Shown here piece by piece: positions 11,301-21,867 of a DNA stretch of 64,000 nucleotides. A program made the position numbers and the translations under genes. The notes under the pieces were generated by a model, which was given only the letters and a program-made list of their open reading frames with translations, ran no database searches and had not been told where the DNA came from. Origin of the DNA: Morinoia aosen (Eukaryota; Arthropoda; Malacostraca; Amphipoda; Talitridae); assembly GCA_030386875.1 (NCBI GenBank), contig CM059562.1:74644095-74708094 (forward strand). The letters are read 5' to 3'. Every line of letters begins with the position of its first letter. Positions within the stretch are counted from its first letter, which is position 1.

Positions 11301-11735
11301 GAAAGACTCGGTTCACACGACCCTGTGAGCATTGATCGATTAAAAGTCGCATACACTTCTGATCATAGTGTAACTCATAACTCATCCTCCTCTCCGCAGA
11401 TTTCTCCTTCCACTGAGACTCGATCATATCTACCATCTCAGCTTCCTCAGTTGGCTGCATTATTGCCTAGTCAACTTGAGTGTAATCCTTTCTATGTGCC
11501 TGTACATTCAAACCCTATCTCTAACCCTGTCGTAGATTCTCACTCTAGTCCTCTTACTGACACAGCGACAAGTCTGGAGAGACCAGACGAGCCCGCTGCA
11601 GTAACTCCTGTTCCTAGGACTCTTGCCGATCTAAACTTGCAGACCCGTTTGGTGAAACTTCCCCGCTCAGTATCATTTGCAAATTGCCGAACTCGGCAGG
11701 GTCGTGTAGTTCGCCCTCCTTCCCGCTACAGATGA
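8343..11735 (+). CDS. Gypsy element Pol (protease, RT, RNase H, integrase)
   Basis: The frame opens after a TAG at 8340, overlaps gag and runs without a stop to TGA at 11733. It is expected to be expressed by -1 frameshifting. Counting residues from codon 8412: protease FLIDTGSS (DTG at 24-26); RT with FSKIDLQSAFHQ and YLDD at 323-326; RNase H starting VVDASS (Asp 477) and containing YTDHKPL; integrase zinc finger with His about 660/666 and Cys 696/699; and integrase core Asp 728, Asp 787 (HDRGSQF), Glu 823 (IERVHRDL), i.e. D-58-D-35-E. The C-terminal tail has no clear chromodomain. All catalytic residues I can check are present, so the copy looks intact. Domain order fits Ty3/gypsy, not Copia or BEL. 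Confidence 0.93.
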   Translation: MLSSLYRNDFGKRQQRRIVASTALPHSQTTRLLTILDLVTKYRFLIDTGSSVSIIPATVKDKNNPMLATLRAANGTPIPCYGERVLECGLGLRRKFCFTFMIADVQEPIIGADFLAKFGIVVDVKNRCIRDEETQISIPACSITRANVLHSFSIAFKEECMFEQELKNFPALTNPNLASNNMQTCTKHFIETQGPPVFSRARRLPPDRLALAKKEFARLLENGIIRTSKSPWASPLLLVPKANGEFRPCGDFRRLNAVTLPDRYPIPYLHDFSANLEGAQIFSKIDLQSAFHQIPLDESAIPKTAVITPFGLFEFLKMPFGLRNAPQTFQRHMAEIFSDLTFAYVYLDDILVASTTPELHKDHLRVVFQRLSDNGLLVNPAKCELGKPSLIYLGHEISSLGLKPLPSKVEVIKNFPLPQTQKELRRFLGSVNFYHRFIRNCAQTLAPLSDLLEPKRKGKSIEVKWTEEARKAFDTIKHKLASATELSYPIANADFSLVVDASSTAVGAVLQQQVGTNISPLTFFSKKLSPTERGYSAFGRELLAIYLSVRHFRYALEAREFVIYTDHKPLTSAIKMPSERHSPREARHLSFISQFTTDIRYIKGLDNTVADCLSRINSVQTSGEITFGNIERAQKEDPELQDLLKPSNISPPKLTLVDGVYRDAERLSRLYLPATLRRVAVLHYHSLSHPGINRTLRLISDRYVWPAMRKEVKQIVQNCHACQSSKVVKHNRAALQSCAFTGHKFDSVHLDLVGPLPSSRGYSYLLTIIDRFTRWVEAVPLPDTQTETVERAFLSNWISRFGVPLSVTHDRGSQFTSKFWSELSTALGCANTQTTAYHPQSNGLIERVHRDLKVALRCLNCSHDWTDRLPVVLLSIRNLHRQDQQCTAAEMLYGKTLRLPGDIVDPKPLPEFSSADRSAYVTCLKDCMRNIKYVAPRMPQTQDRLDAALQDCTHVYVRNDAIKPTLTRPYDGPFKVLKRKQKYFIPERLGSHDPVSIDRLKVAYTSDHSVTHNSSSSPQISPSTETRSYLPSQLPQLAALLPSQLECNPFYVPVHSNPISNPVVDSHSSPLTDTATSLERPDEPAAVTPVPRTLADLNLQTRLVKLPRSVSFANCRTRQGRVVRPPSRYR
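8373..8414 (+). promoter_or_regulatory. -1 ribosomal frameshift signal (GGGAAAC plus hairpin)
   Basis: GGGAAAC at 8373-8379 lies in the correct phase: in the gag frame it reads G GGA AAC, the canonical X XXY YYZ form. After an 8-nt spacer (8380-8387) a hairpin forms from CGACGCA (8388-8394) with TGCGTTG (8408-8414, one G-T pair), extended inside by GTA/TAC around a GCGAG loop. The pol frame is exactly -1 relative to gag and is open from 8343. The gag TAG (8395) lies within the hairpin. Together this explains how pol, which has no ATG at its start, is made as a Gag-Pol fusion. Confidence 0.85.
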
Positions 11736-11776
11736 TTGCAGCGGGTGGACCTTTCGGTCTGCGCCTTGGGGGGTAA
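11736..11776 (+). promoter_or_regulatory. Polypurine-like tract before 3' LTR
   Basis: Short gap between the pol stop and the 3' LTR containing TTGGGGGGTAA immediately before the LTR TG. The G-run is in the position of the plus-strand primer, although it is shorter and less purine-pure than usual. Confidence 0.55.
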
Positions 11777-13937
11777 TGTAGCATACCGCTACATAAGCGT
11801 AAAAATTATAAATTTGCCATTCTCACTGAAATAAATTAATCATTAGCATTAAAAATCTTACTATAATTTATTATTAATTATTTTCTACTTCTAATTCGTA
11901 ATCATTGAAGTTTTGCGTAAATGCATGAAACAATAGAAATAACAATTTCCATTTTTCGAGAGAGAAGCCCTCTGGTGGCAACACTGCGCAGTTGCGCGTC
12001 TTTTCTTTCAGAGCCACTCTTACTTTGGCGTCCCACTTTGGCAGTGTTACAGCAAATTCTCGTGAGTTTAAATGTGTTAGAAAATTATCGTGTTCCTTTT
12101 CGTCGTGTCAGTGAGTATTAATAAGTGACAGTGCAGTGTTATTAAGTTACGTAGTTAATAGTGGGAATATTGATGTAGCATGTGTCTCATTCAGTGCTTT
12201 GTTTGTCTTTTCTCAACGTGACTTAGCGTAAAGATATTGCGCCAGATGTGCATTTGCATTTCCGTGTCATGATTTTATTATCAAAGCATAATCATGCTCG
12301 TTCTTTTTCTTTTCGATAATCTACTAATCTACGATAATCTCTGCTTGGAATGAACGCGGCGAAATTTGCCGGCGTTCGTTCGATAGCGTCTTTGGTAATG
12401 GCGGAACCTCATACCGTCGTTTCTTGTCACTACTCTGTGATTATAAATACTATAGGCATGTGTTATAGTAGCATTTATTCTTTTTGTTATAAACCGACTC
12501 GCAGTAGTCTTAAATTACGAAAAGTATTCTTGTCTATGCTTGCTGAGTTTTGGAATTTCATTTCTTAATTCCATACTCTTTTGGAAACCTTTACGTAAAC
12601 GCCCTTATTTCAATAGAGAAACATTCCAATGAAATTTAATCTAACTCATCGCATTCTCGTGACAAAGAACAACTCACTACCATCTGCCTATCTTGAGTGT
12701 ATGCAAATTGCTGGCGGCTCTGGCTGAGTCCGACGCGTAAGTCGCCGGCTCAATCGCCGCACGGAACTTCATGCTCTCGTGTTCTCTTTCTTCGCGTATT
12801 TTCCGCCTGTGAAATCAACGCTTAGGTTTTTTTCCTTTCCTTTTATCATTGGGGATATATATATATTATTCCTTAATTCCTTTATTATTGCAAATGATCT
12901 ACCAGGATTTTTTAGGATTTATATCCTCGAATTTTAGGATTTTTTATGTTTTTTCTTACTGCTTTCAAAAGTGCAGTCACTTGACATTTTCACGATATTC
13001 CGTAGATCTCGTGTTTACTTGCCCGTAGTCTCTGTAAGGAATCAGGATCTTTATTACCGGAAGTTCTTGAACCTAATACTCAGATTTTTAAAGCCAGAGG
13101 CATTAGTGATTAAACAATTTATTTATTGATTAAAATCTGTCAACCCAAAAATCTGTCCTATCTCTTTTGAGTTTGCCATAGTGAGAATCCTAAAGTAGCT
13201 GGTGTCAATACCTGTAGGAGTTTCTCGGATTTCTCCGTGTGGGAAGAGTTGTCATTATTATGTTTGGATTGTCAGTAGTGGAATGTCTTGATGTCTCTTT
13301 TGGAACATTTCATCCAGCGTCTTGGACTCCTGTGCAGGACCTCTACATCATCGCCATACACACAACCCTCACAGTTTTGAATCTCCCTGGGTTTTTCCTG
13401 AGTGCCATGCTAACTGCTATTCTCACATAAGCAGTGACTAAACTTGCTCCCACTAATATGAGCACGTCACTTAACTTTCTCCTGCTAATGTGCTAATGTG
13501 CTAATGTGCTGACTTGATTCTGCTCACATGAGCCGGATTTAACTTGCTCACTCACACCCCACCTTATTTTGGAGTCATTAGTTATACCGGAACTACGTCA
13601 CTGACCCTCGCTCAATTATCTCAAATTGCCTAATTCAACTTCCCAAATACAACTCACTCATCGTGCCTACTCCATCGCGTGCCGGCCTTCGTCAACGCCA
13701 GCCTGGTCCTCCGGCAAGGATTGCCCACCTAGACAAGCTCTCCGAGATCAAGATCCAAGCCAGTTTTCCTGGTTTCTTCTTCCAATAAACTCCACCTAAA
13801 AACGAGCTGAGTCCAAAACCGTTTTTCATTATCCCTCTCATAATTTTCCCAGAACACTTCGAGAATTGATCGAGTTTTTCTTGGCCGTTCAAATGAATAT
13901 TTACATTCAAACCACCCAACGGCGAAGAAACCCGACA
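11777..13937 (+). repeat. 3' LTR of gypsy element (2161 bp)
   Basis: Same length and ends as the 5' LTR, with five substitutions seen and no indels. It is followed by the target duplication ATTG and then by the continuation of the disrupted SINE. It should supply the polyadenylation site of the element, but I did not identify a decisive signal. Confidence 0.95.
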
Positions 13938-13941
13938 ATTG

Positions 13942-14380
13942 TGCTTGGAATTTTTCTATGCTAAAGCATTTGAAAAACAATAATTTGTCCCGAATGCTAT
14001 AATTTTGCGTACCAACTTTGGGAAGTAGGCTCATATACTGTTTTTTTTTTGTTCTTTTCTTTCAAATAAGTCAAAACTTATATGGCAATATCTACAATTT
14101 TATTCCATCTAAATCACTGAATAATATCGTCAAATATACTAAATTTGAAAGTATTTGACTGGAGAGAATAGGCAATGATAACTAAATTACCAATATTGTA
14201 TTATTACACGTCTGACAGCACTATGTAAATTGTAAAACGACCATTAATACCAGAAATAGTCAGTTATACATAGTCAACTATAGTTTCTAATGTTTCTGAT
14301 ATTGAAATTTCTAAAAATGATAAAGAAGTTCTTTTATCATTTACTTGACTATATTCTAAAGATCGTTCAGTGATTACTTC
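13942..14380. other. SINE remnant then unassigned AT-rich sequence
   Basis: The first 20-30 bases continue the SINE interrupted by the LTR element. The rest has no coding capacity or recognised repeat and leads into the promoter/5' UTR of the next LINE. Confidence 0.4.
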
Positions 14381-14699
14381 GCTCGCTTCTTTCGCTATTG
14401 TCTATATAGCAAGGTTTCGTACGTCCGTCAATTGAAGCAAGGAGTGTTATAAGTTGTCTGATTTACATTTGTCTTATTCGCATTGTCAAAGCTGTGTAGG
14501 TTTTGATTTCTGAGAAAAGAAATTCTGGGTGAGAGCTGGTGCGAGAACGTGTGAGACGAGCAGAGGATCAAAACTTTCGGTAAGTAAATAGTGACTATAA
14601 AAATAATAATTCATTAAGTATTTATTAGAGATACATTGTTTAGAACGCCAAAGATTCTGATCGAATCATCGGCGTGGAGTAGAGCGAGCCATCTCCAAG

Positions 14700-15071
14700 A
14701 TGGCTCACTCGAGAGAAAAATTTGGAGACATGTCGGAGGAAGAAGATAACATATCATTTGTGGACACCATGGAAGATGGTGTTTTGTCAGACTCAATAAT
14801 AGCAACAAATAATGACAGTAATCCAGCCACTACCACCTCGCCGGTAATTAACTCCAAACTCCGGAGAGACCACCCCAGTGCTTTTTCCGATCCAAGCGCC
14901 AGCCTGCCGGTCCTGACCCTAACGCAGCAGGAAGAGGAAATTATGACAAGTATTCCAGGATCAGATGAAGAAACCCTGAAGATCCTCAATGAAAACTTCC
15001 AAGGACAGTCTAGCCACTTAATAGGGCAGTGTAAAAGGAAACGATCCAACAATTCAGGGCCTAAAGATTAA
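14700..15071 (+). pseudogene. LINE ORF1 N-terminal part (ends at premature TAA)
   Basis: Begins MAHSREKFGDMSEEEDN and is acidic and Ser/Thr-rich, as expected for the disordered N-terminus of a LINE ORF1 nucleic-acid-binding protein. The first ATG after the leader is used as start. It ends in TAA at 15069-15071. The same frame is open again immediately after, through 16637, so the stop looks like a single substitution or a read-through codon, not a real end. Confidence 0.65.
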
Positions 15072-16637
15072 CAACAAACCAGCAGTGTTGATCCAAGCAT
15101 CTCTAAGGAAGGCTTGGAAGGATCTTCCCCTATCAAGAAGAGAGCAGCACTGCAACTGCAAAGCCACCAAGTGTTGAATTCTCCAGTATATGGACCTGCA
15201 TCAGACCAAACTTTTATGACTCACAATCAGATCCAAGAAAGAAACCCAGCAGTGTTTCTCATTCAGCCAAATGGTGATAATAGAGACAACAGAAAATTCT
15301 TCTCAAATGAAATGAAACTAATGAGAAACCTTCAAGCCTCAGAGTTTGGAAAGCATGAAATAATAGACATGAAGAAGAACATCAACAGGAATTTATTAAT
15401 TGTCAAGACTGAACCACTGGACCAAAGGAAAATCTCAAACCTGCTGTCCATCACTACCATTGGAGACTGGACAGTGATCTGTAGATTGCCACAATCAATG
15501 CAAAGATCAGTAGGAGTGATTGGTCCAGTTGAACTTGATTCAAATGAAGAAGAAATAAAAGATTACCTACAGCAAAGATATCCAAACATCATGAATGTTA
15601 GGAGATTAACAAAAGGCAAAGACCAAAGCCCCACTCTATATCTCCAAATAACATTTGACAGTCTCATTCTGCCTGATAGCATTGTGCTTGGATTTCAACA
15701 CTACCAAATAAGGTTATTTGTTGAAAAACCTTGGCAATGTTTTAAATGTCAAGGCTTTGGCCACAACGCAAAAGATTGCAGATTCAACCCAAAATGCGTG
15801 GTTTACTCTGGCCCCCATAGCTCTCGAGAATGCATGAATAAGGAAGAAAGAGCACCAGTTCGATGCTCCAACTGCCACGGCCCCCATACAGCCAACTATA
15901 GAGGATGTCCATTCATGAAAAATGCTAAAACAGTGGAAAAGATCAGAGCAGAGAGAAAATTATCTTACAGAGATGCAGTAATGACAATCAGAACTGAATC
16001 TAAAGCATGTCAGATGCCTTGGTCAACTGCACGCTCAGATCAAAATAATGTATATTATGCCCCAATTCAAAGAAAAGCACAGAAAAGCCAGAGCTATGAT
16101 CTTCCAATGCTCAATGCCAAAAATGTAACTCAACAAAAAGATGCAAGTACACAGACAGAAGGAATCCCTCAAGAAACACAGTGCCCTAGACAGGACTGCC
16201 CAATTAGTGAATCTTTCAAGATCCAAATTGCTACTACAATTGCAAAACTATTTAAAGCAGCAACTGATAAGGTGAAACCTTGCACAGGGGAAGATATTGC
16301 CAAGATTATCCAGAAGGAGATGGACATCAACCTGATGGAACAATGCCTTGAGATGGAGAACTCGGGCCTAATTCCAAATTTAAACCTACCTGATCGTGAG
16401 AGCTTACATAACAATAAGACTTCACAAGTGCAACAGGAGTCCAATGCAATAAAGAAAAAGAAAGAAAAAATTGTGAAAGAAACTTATACTCCCAAAAATC
16501 AAGATGGACCAGCAAATACCTTTAGTCCCTCATACAACTCTCACCCATTGCAAGTGCAGACTAACCTGGGAAATGCTAAACATAAGCCTCAGAACAGTGC
16601 CTCTTCTAGAGGAAAGATACCAAAAAAACATCCATAA
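15072..16637 (+). pseudogene. LINE ORF1, zinc-knuckle (gag-like) part
   Basis: Same frame as the preceding block. Around residues 190-260 it has an RRM-like/pre-knuckle region followed by three Cys/His knuckles: CFKCQGFGHNAKDC (intact CCHC), CVVYSGPHSSREC (second Cys replaced by Tyr, so damaged), and CSNCHGPHTANYRGC (intact spacing variant). The C-terminal third is Lys/Gln-rich and low in structure. Function by family: chaperone that packages LINE RNA. There is no ATG near its start, supporting a continuous ORF1 interrupted only by the TAA. Confidence 0.75.
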
Positions 16638-16663
16638 TAGACCACAACCACCACCTGCGCATA

Positions 16664-19075
16664 TTGGTTTGGAATTGCCGTAGTTTGTATAGTAAACTAT
16701 CACATTTCAAATTAAGACTATATACAACCAAACCACATATAGTATGTTTAGCTGAGACATGGCTAAAAGCTAGTAGGGAACCATCATTTATAAACTATCG
16801 TTCTTTTTATAAACACCAAGACGCACGGCCTGGTGGCGGCCTGGCACTACTCGTCAGGAATGATATCTCTTGTCTAGAAAAGATATTAAATATTTATCCC
16901 AATGGTAAGCTAGAAATTCAAGCCCTTCAAATCTTTAATAAGAAAAACAAAGTGGATCTTCTCAACATATATAATCCAAATCAAGCCATAGAGACAAATG
17001 AGTTTAATTTTTATTTTTCTCAATTGACCTCCCACAAGTTGATTGTGGGAGATTTTAACGCACATCATCCAATGTGGGACACACGAGTCCCAAGTAATGC
17101 CACAGGCAATAATTTAGTAGAATGCCTTGTAGATAATAATGATCTCTGCCTCCTTACGCCTCAAAATTTACCCACCTATTACCATCTACAAACACGTACC
17201 TATTCCACTCTTGATCTTTGCTTTGTATCAGTTGATCTGCTGCCAGCGTCTCAGATAGGTTTGGACCCTGAAATGGGAAGCGACCATGAGCCAGTGTTGG
17301 TATCTCTCAATTTTTGTCCTGATAAAGCTAATTTCAGATCCAGAAGTCATTGGATATTTGGAACTGGCTCATGGAGTACATGGAAATCTTTTCTCCCAAC
17401 CATTAACAAAGGAAAGGATTTTCAACAATCGGCGGAAAACTTCACATCTGCAATAGTAGAGTCTTCAGAGAAAATATTCAATAGAAGCAAAGAAGAAGTC
17501 ACACCCAAGTACTCCAAGCATTGGTGGAATGAGGAATGTGCATCTTGGGTCAAAAAGCGAAGAGCTGCAAAGAATCAATTTAGAAAACATCCAACTCCTA
17601 CCAACCTGATAAACCTGAGGAAGTCCGAAGCCATGGTCAAGAGAGTAACCAGGAATGCAAAGAAGAAATCCTTTCAAGAGTTCTGTTCGGAAATCAATTA
17701 TTCAACTCCAGTATCAACCATTTGGAAAAAAATAGGATGTTTGTCGAATAAGCGTAGAATAGCCAGGTGTGACCCTCTTTTGCTCGGAGACAAAATCCTA
17801 ACTGATTCACAAAGCAAATCAGATGCCTTGGCGGATATATTTTTTGATGTTTTCAACTCTAAATCCACTGCTTTAAATCAAACCTTTATATTACCATTAG
17901 TTCTGGCACTTTCTAATGGGGAACCAGTGTCCTACAATAGCTCCTTTTCTCTCACAGAACTTGAATCAGTTCTAAAGTGCTCCCGTAATACATCTCCAGG
18001 TCATGATATGGTGCACAATCTTATGCTCAAAAATCTCACTCTAGAATATTTAAATTGGTTATTATCAATCATTAATTATTGTTTTGAACATTCAATAATC
18101 CCAGCTACCTGGAAGCTTGCCATCATTCTCCCGATACTTAAGCCTGGGAAACTCCCATCTGACCCCAAGGCATATAGGCCCATATCTCTGTTGCCCTGTA
18201 TGGCTAAAGTCATGGAAAAAATGATCTGTAATAGACTCTATTATGTGTTGGAACAATCTGACGCATTCAGTAAAACTCAAAGTGGATTTAGGAGACGATT
18301 GTGCACTCTTGACCAAGTAGCCAGACTTGAAATGAGTATAAGATGCTCCCTTATTGACCGTGGCCTCTGTATAGTGATATTTTTTGATCTAAACAAAGCT
18401 TATGACTATATATGGCATACAGGCCTACTATATAAACTGTCTCAGCTAGGAATCAGAGGCAAAACCTTATGCTGGATCAAAGAATATTTGAACGACAGGA
18501 AATTCAAAGTGTTCTTGGAGGGCAGCTATTCAACGGAAAGGGGACTACCCTCAGGAGTTCCGCAAGGTTCCATCCTATCTCCAACCCTTTTTAATATGTT
18601 AGCAGACTTACCTAGAGTTCATGGTGTTATGCTCCTTGAGTATGCTGACGATATTACTTTGTGCTGCAGTGGCAATGACCAACGCCAGGTTGGCAGGCTT
18701 GTGCAAGAGCAAGTTAATAAATTGAAGGACTGGACAAACTCTTGGGGATTGTGTTTGAACCAGTCCAAGACTAAGGGGATGCAGTTCACTAGGAAAAACC
18801 TACCTAAGCCAGACATATATTTGAGTAATTCCTGTATAGACTTTGTTGATAACCATAAATATTTGGGAATGCTGTTGGATGCCCCAGGTTTAACTTGGAA
18901 GAATCATATCCAACACCTCAGAGATAAATGTATACCTAAAATAAACCTAATGAAGTCTATCTCAAACAATCATTGGGGTGCTGATAGAAAGACTCTGTTA
19001 ATGTTTTATAAATCAGTAATTCGCAGTTGCATTGATTACGGTTCTATATTCTATAGTACAGCATCTAATACTTAG
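16664..19075 (+). pseudogene. LINE ORF2: endonuclease and reverse transcriptase
   Basis: 803 codons in one frame, open upstream into the end of ORF1 with no ATG at the start, so translation would need coupling or reinitiation. Endonuclease: VWNCRSL, CLAETWL, GGGLALLVRND, IVGDFNAHHPMWD, GSDHEPVLV. RT: LPILKPGKLPSDPKAYRPIS (fingers), IFFDLNKAYDYIWH (motif A), SGVPQGSILSPTLF (motif B), LLEYADDITLC (YADD-type motif C), KYLGMLLDA (thumb). The frame ends at TAG 19073 just where the homologous protein should continue with the LDKIQNACLRIATG segment, which is found in the next frame at 19081. Confidence 0.85.
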
Positions 19076-20430
19076 ACAAATTAGATAAAATACAAAATGC
19101 ATGTTTACGTATTGCAACAGGGTCTCGAAGTACTTCCCCTATCCTATCATTGGAAGTGGAAAGTAATACTCAGCCTCTAAGCCTTCATCGCATGTTGATC
19201 CTTATAAAATTTTACTGAAGACTCACAGAATTGCCTTCCAATGTCCAAATAACAAAAGAACTGTTGGAACCACAGCCTCGCTTGCAAGATAGACCTTGGA
19301 CAAGCCACATATTGGTCCCGCCATTAATCATACGAGCGAAAAAAGTTTTTGCTCATCTTAAAATGCAGAGAAGTAATAAGGAGATGGTTCCAATTATTTC
19401 CCCTATAGCCCCTTGGGAAGAAATGGACAACTACTTTCTGACCGAATTTGGTAATTCCCCAGTAGGGTGTATGTCAAATGAAATGGCAGGTTCCATCTTT
19501 AAATACCTGGAGGAATCATTGTTTCCCTCATACTTGCCTATATATACTGATGGTTCAAAGCTTACTAGTCCTGCCCCCTCTTCGACTGGGTCGATGATAA
19601 TTAAAGAATCTAATAATGCCATCATGTCTAATTGGAGATTGCCCGCCGAAACTGCAATTCTTGGTTGTGAATTGTTTGCAATTTCTCGAGCAGTAAAGTT
19701 CCTTTATGAGAACTATGCTTCATTGCCAGGAGCTGTGATATACACAGACTCTCTCTCGGGAGTTGCCCTGTTGCAAAATCGGAAGGCTAAAAACTATGTT
19801 CATCTAATATACGAGATTCATAAATATGTCAAACTGTTGAATGTAAAATACCCAACTCACATCCAGTATATTCCAGGTCATAAGAATTTAGAAGGGAATG
19901 AGCTTGCAGATCTGGCAGCCAAGGCAGCACATCAAAGTCCGGTAACTCCATTCATTCACTCGGCTCAAATTGACAAGGTGAGACAAGCTAGAGATGCTCC
20001 GACTGAGGTTTGGCAGAGCCAGTGGCTCAAAAGAGTACGTGACTTGAACAAAGGTAAATTTTTATTAGAGATCAGAAACACTGTGGGATTTTGGCCTTGG
20101 TCTTCTTATCATAACCGATCTATAGAAAGTGCAATGGCCAGATTAAGAACAGGCCATGTGGGCCTGAATCAGCATCTCAATCGATTTAATTTGTCTCAAA
20201 CAGATAAGTGCTCATGTGGATGTATTGAAACAGTCAGCCACTTTCTGCTACAATGTCCAAAATATGGTGTAGCCAGAACTATATTAGCTGAAGAAGTACA
20301 ATCAGTAGGTGTAACTCTTTCTGTCAAGAATCTGCTGGGAGGAGGAAATTACTCTTCAGAAATACAATTTAAAATATTAAATTCAATGTCAAAGTATCTA
20401 ATCTCTACTGGGAAATTAGGTAATTTATAG
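19076..20430 (+). pseudogene. LINE ORF2 C-terminal part: RNase H and Cys/His motif
   Basis: Frame differs from the RT block, so an indel lies near 19070. A TGA at 19216 then interrupts it, and from 19231 it is open to TAG at 20428. RNase H motifs are YTDGSKL (Asp), AILGCELFAI (Glu), YTDSLSG (Asp) and GNELADLAAKAA (Asp), the complete catalytic set. A C-terminal knuckle CSCGCIETVSHFLLQC follows. RNase H after RT in a two-ORF element is the hallmark of the I/R1 superfamily. Three lesions together make autonomous activity unlikely. Confidence 0.82.
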
Positions 20431-20470
20431 CTGCTAACCACTAACTTGAACAAATAAAGTAACATCAACT

Positions 20471-20988
20471 TCTCCAAGGAAGCACCTGCGCCATGTTTGT
20501 TTGATTTTCTCCTGGTTGCTTGAAAAAAGGACAAAATGTAAATGCAACAACATTGTAAGAGGAAATTTTCTGAACATCGTGTTTTTCCTTAACACCAATT
20601 TAACATTACAGCAAAGAGTATCTTGAATTGCTCCATCCATGCACTCCAATTGTAGCAGTAGAAGTAGTATTGGTAGTAATGTAAAGTTGTTCCGTAGAGT
20701 AGGGAGTGATTATGGATCATGAAAGTAAGCTAAAGACCCACATGTTTATGACTGACAAGATGCTCCAGGTTGTGCCACCCAGGCTGGACCATCCATCCCC
20801 ATTATGGCTCTGTGCTGTTCCCACTTAAGCAATAGGTTGACTCCACTAACCTTGTATGTTGTGCTAACCCATCAGAGCTATTCTGTCTTAAAGTGATATC
20901 CATGTTACAAAATGATAACCGTACAGCCTGTAAAAATCTGAAATGAATTCTCTTTCTGCCAGCAGAAGTGAACTGACCACTTCACGTA
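20471..20988. other. No recognised feature
   Basis: Mixed-composition sequence between the LINE and the candidate exon. I see no gene, repeat or RNA signature. Confidence 0.4.
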
Positions 20989-20989
20989 A

Positions 20990-21208
20990 GGACCTGAGGT
21001 GCATGGACCAACAGGAACCGGGATCCTCATAAAACAGAAGAAAGAAGAAGAAGAATTTCTGAGAAACTTACGTGAAGTCTTTAAATATGCAAAGGAAAAC
21101 ACGCTGTGTGATGAAAAGCGTGACGGGTATATCCAGTTATCCTCTATTATTGATACCCTAGGAGGTAATTTTGATCGACACATCATTACTGAATTTTTAA
21201 TTCTATGA
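20990..21208 (+). CDS. Weak candidate 3'-terminal coding exon, unknown
   Basis: The plus frame is open from 20990 (after TAA at 20987) to TGA at 21206 and encodes a charged, helix-prone peptide (e.g. EEEEFLRNLREVFKYAKEN) ending in ITEFLIL. It begins without an ATG, so it could be a last exon; possible acceptors are the AG at 20997-98 or 21015-16, neither with a good pyrimidine tract. AATAAA at about 21448 downstream could end its transcript. I recognise no family and there is no upstream partner exon in sight. It may be a retropseudogene piece or chance. Confidence 0.25.
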   Translation, partial: GPEVHGPTGTGILIKQKKEEEEFLRNLREVFKYAKENTLCDEKRDGYIQLSSIIDTLGGNFDRHIITEFLIL

Positions 21209-21867
21209 CCAAAAATTCAGCACTAGGAGGAGACATTTATCTACTCTATTTGAATGTCTGTTCAGCTTTTTGAATGGAGTATTGTAGCTATTTGTCTATG
21301 AGAATATTTTTGGTCAGTATCTTGGTATAAATGTGTGTAAAAAAGATTATGTAAGTGGAAGATTTTTTCTAGGTGTTAGCTTGCCTTAGTTAGATGAATG
21401 TCAAAACTACTTAACTAGCAAAAAAAATCTCTATGTGGACATGAATGAATAAAGTATGTAAATTAAATGTGAAATAGTTGACTGATTCTGTGATACACAG
21501 GTCTTGAAGTGCAAGATAGTAAGTTGAAGTAGTGGGCTGTAGACTAGACATCTACAGAAGCCTCTTTGATGAATATCTTACAATACTGCTTTACTGATCA
21601 AAAATATAGATTAAAAATTGTAACACCTTTTTTCCAAATGTTCTGAGTTTTGAGCCATGAATTTGATATAAATTGGAGGTAGGCCTACCAAAATGTATTA
21701 TTTACAGTTAGGCCCATTAATCGTGATAGCTGAGGGGCTTTTATTTAATTCCATTTACTACGTACTAATTACTGAACTCTTTTACATCATTATGGCTTTT
21801 GATATGCTGGTAATATTTTGTCTTTATACCTAACTTAATGTAACATTTTTATGTAAAAGGATACCAT

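Larger units (their letters stand above)
4674..13941 (+). mobile_element. Ty3/gypsy LTR retrotransposon, complete, with ATTG target duplications
   Basis: The element spans 4678-13937 (9260 bp), flanked by the 4-bp duplication ATTG at 4674-4677 and 13938-13941. It has long LTRs with TG...CA ends, a primer-binding site just after the 5' LTR, gag, a -1 frameshift signal, a pol frame in the order protease-RT-RNaseH-integrase (Ty3/gypsy order), and a G-rich polypurine-like stretch before the 3' LTR. No env frame follows pol. Five LTR differences in 2161 bp (about 0.2%) imply a recent insertion, and gag and pol lack internal stops. It is therefore a plausible recently active copy; activity itself is inference. 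It inserted into a SINE. Confidence 0.93.
14400..20470 (+). mobile_element. Near full-length I-type LINE (ORF1 + EN-RT-RNaseH ORF2), inactivated
   Basis: Two consecutive open regions on the plus strand have the I/R1-superfamily layout: ORF1 with CCHC zinc knuckles (14700-16637), then ORF2 with endonuclease, RT, RNase H and a C-terminal Cys/His motif (16664-20430). A 5' leader of about 300 bp starts near 14400 and presumably holds the internal promoter. Lesions are an in-frame TAA at 15069 in ORF1, a frame change near 19070 and a TGA at 19216 in ORF2. The 3' end lies after AATAAA at 20454, but no poly(A) tail or target duplication was found, so the outer limits are approximate. Confidence 0.85.

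Noticed and set aside
11736-11776. Search for an env-like gene after pol
   Set aside because: Only about 40 bp separate pol from the 3' LTR, so there is no room for one.
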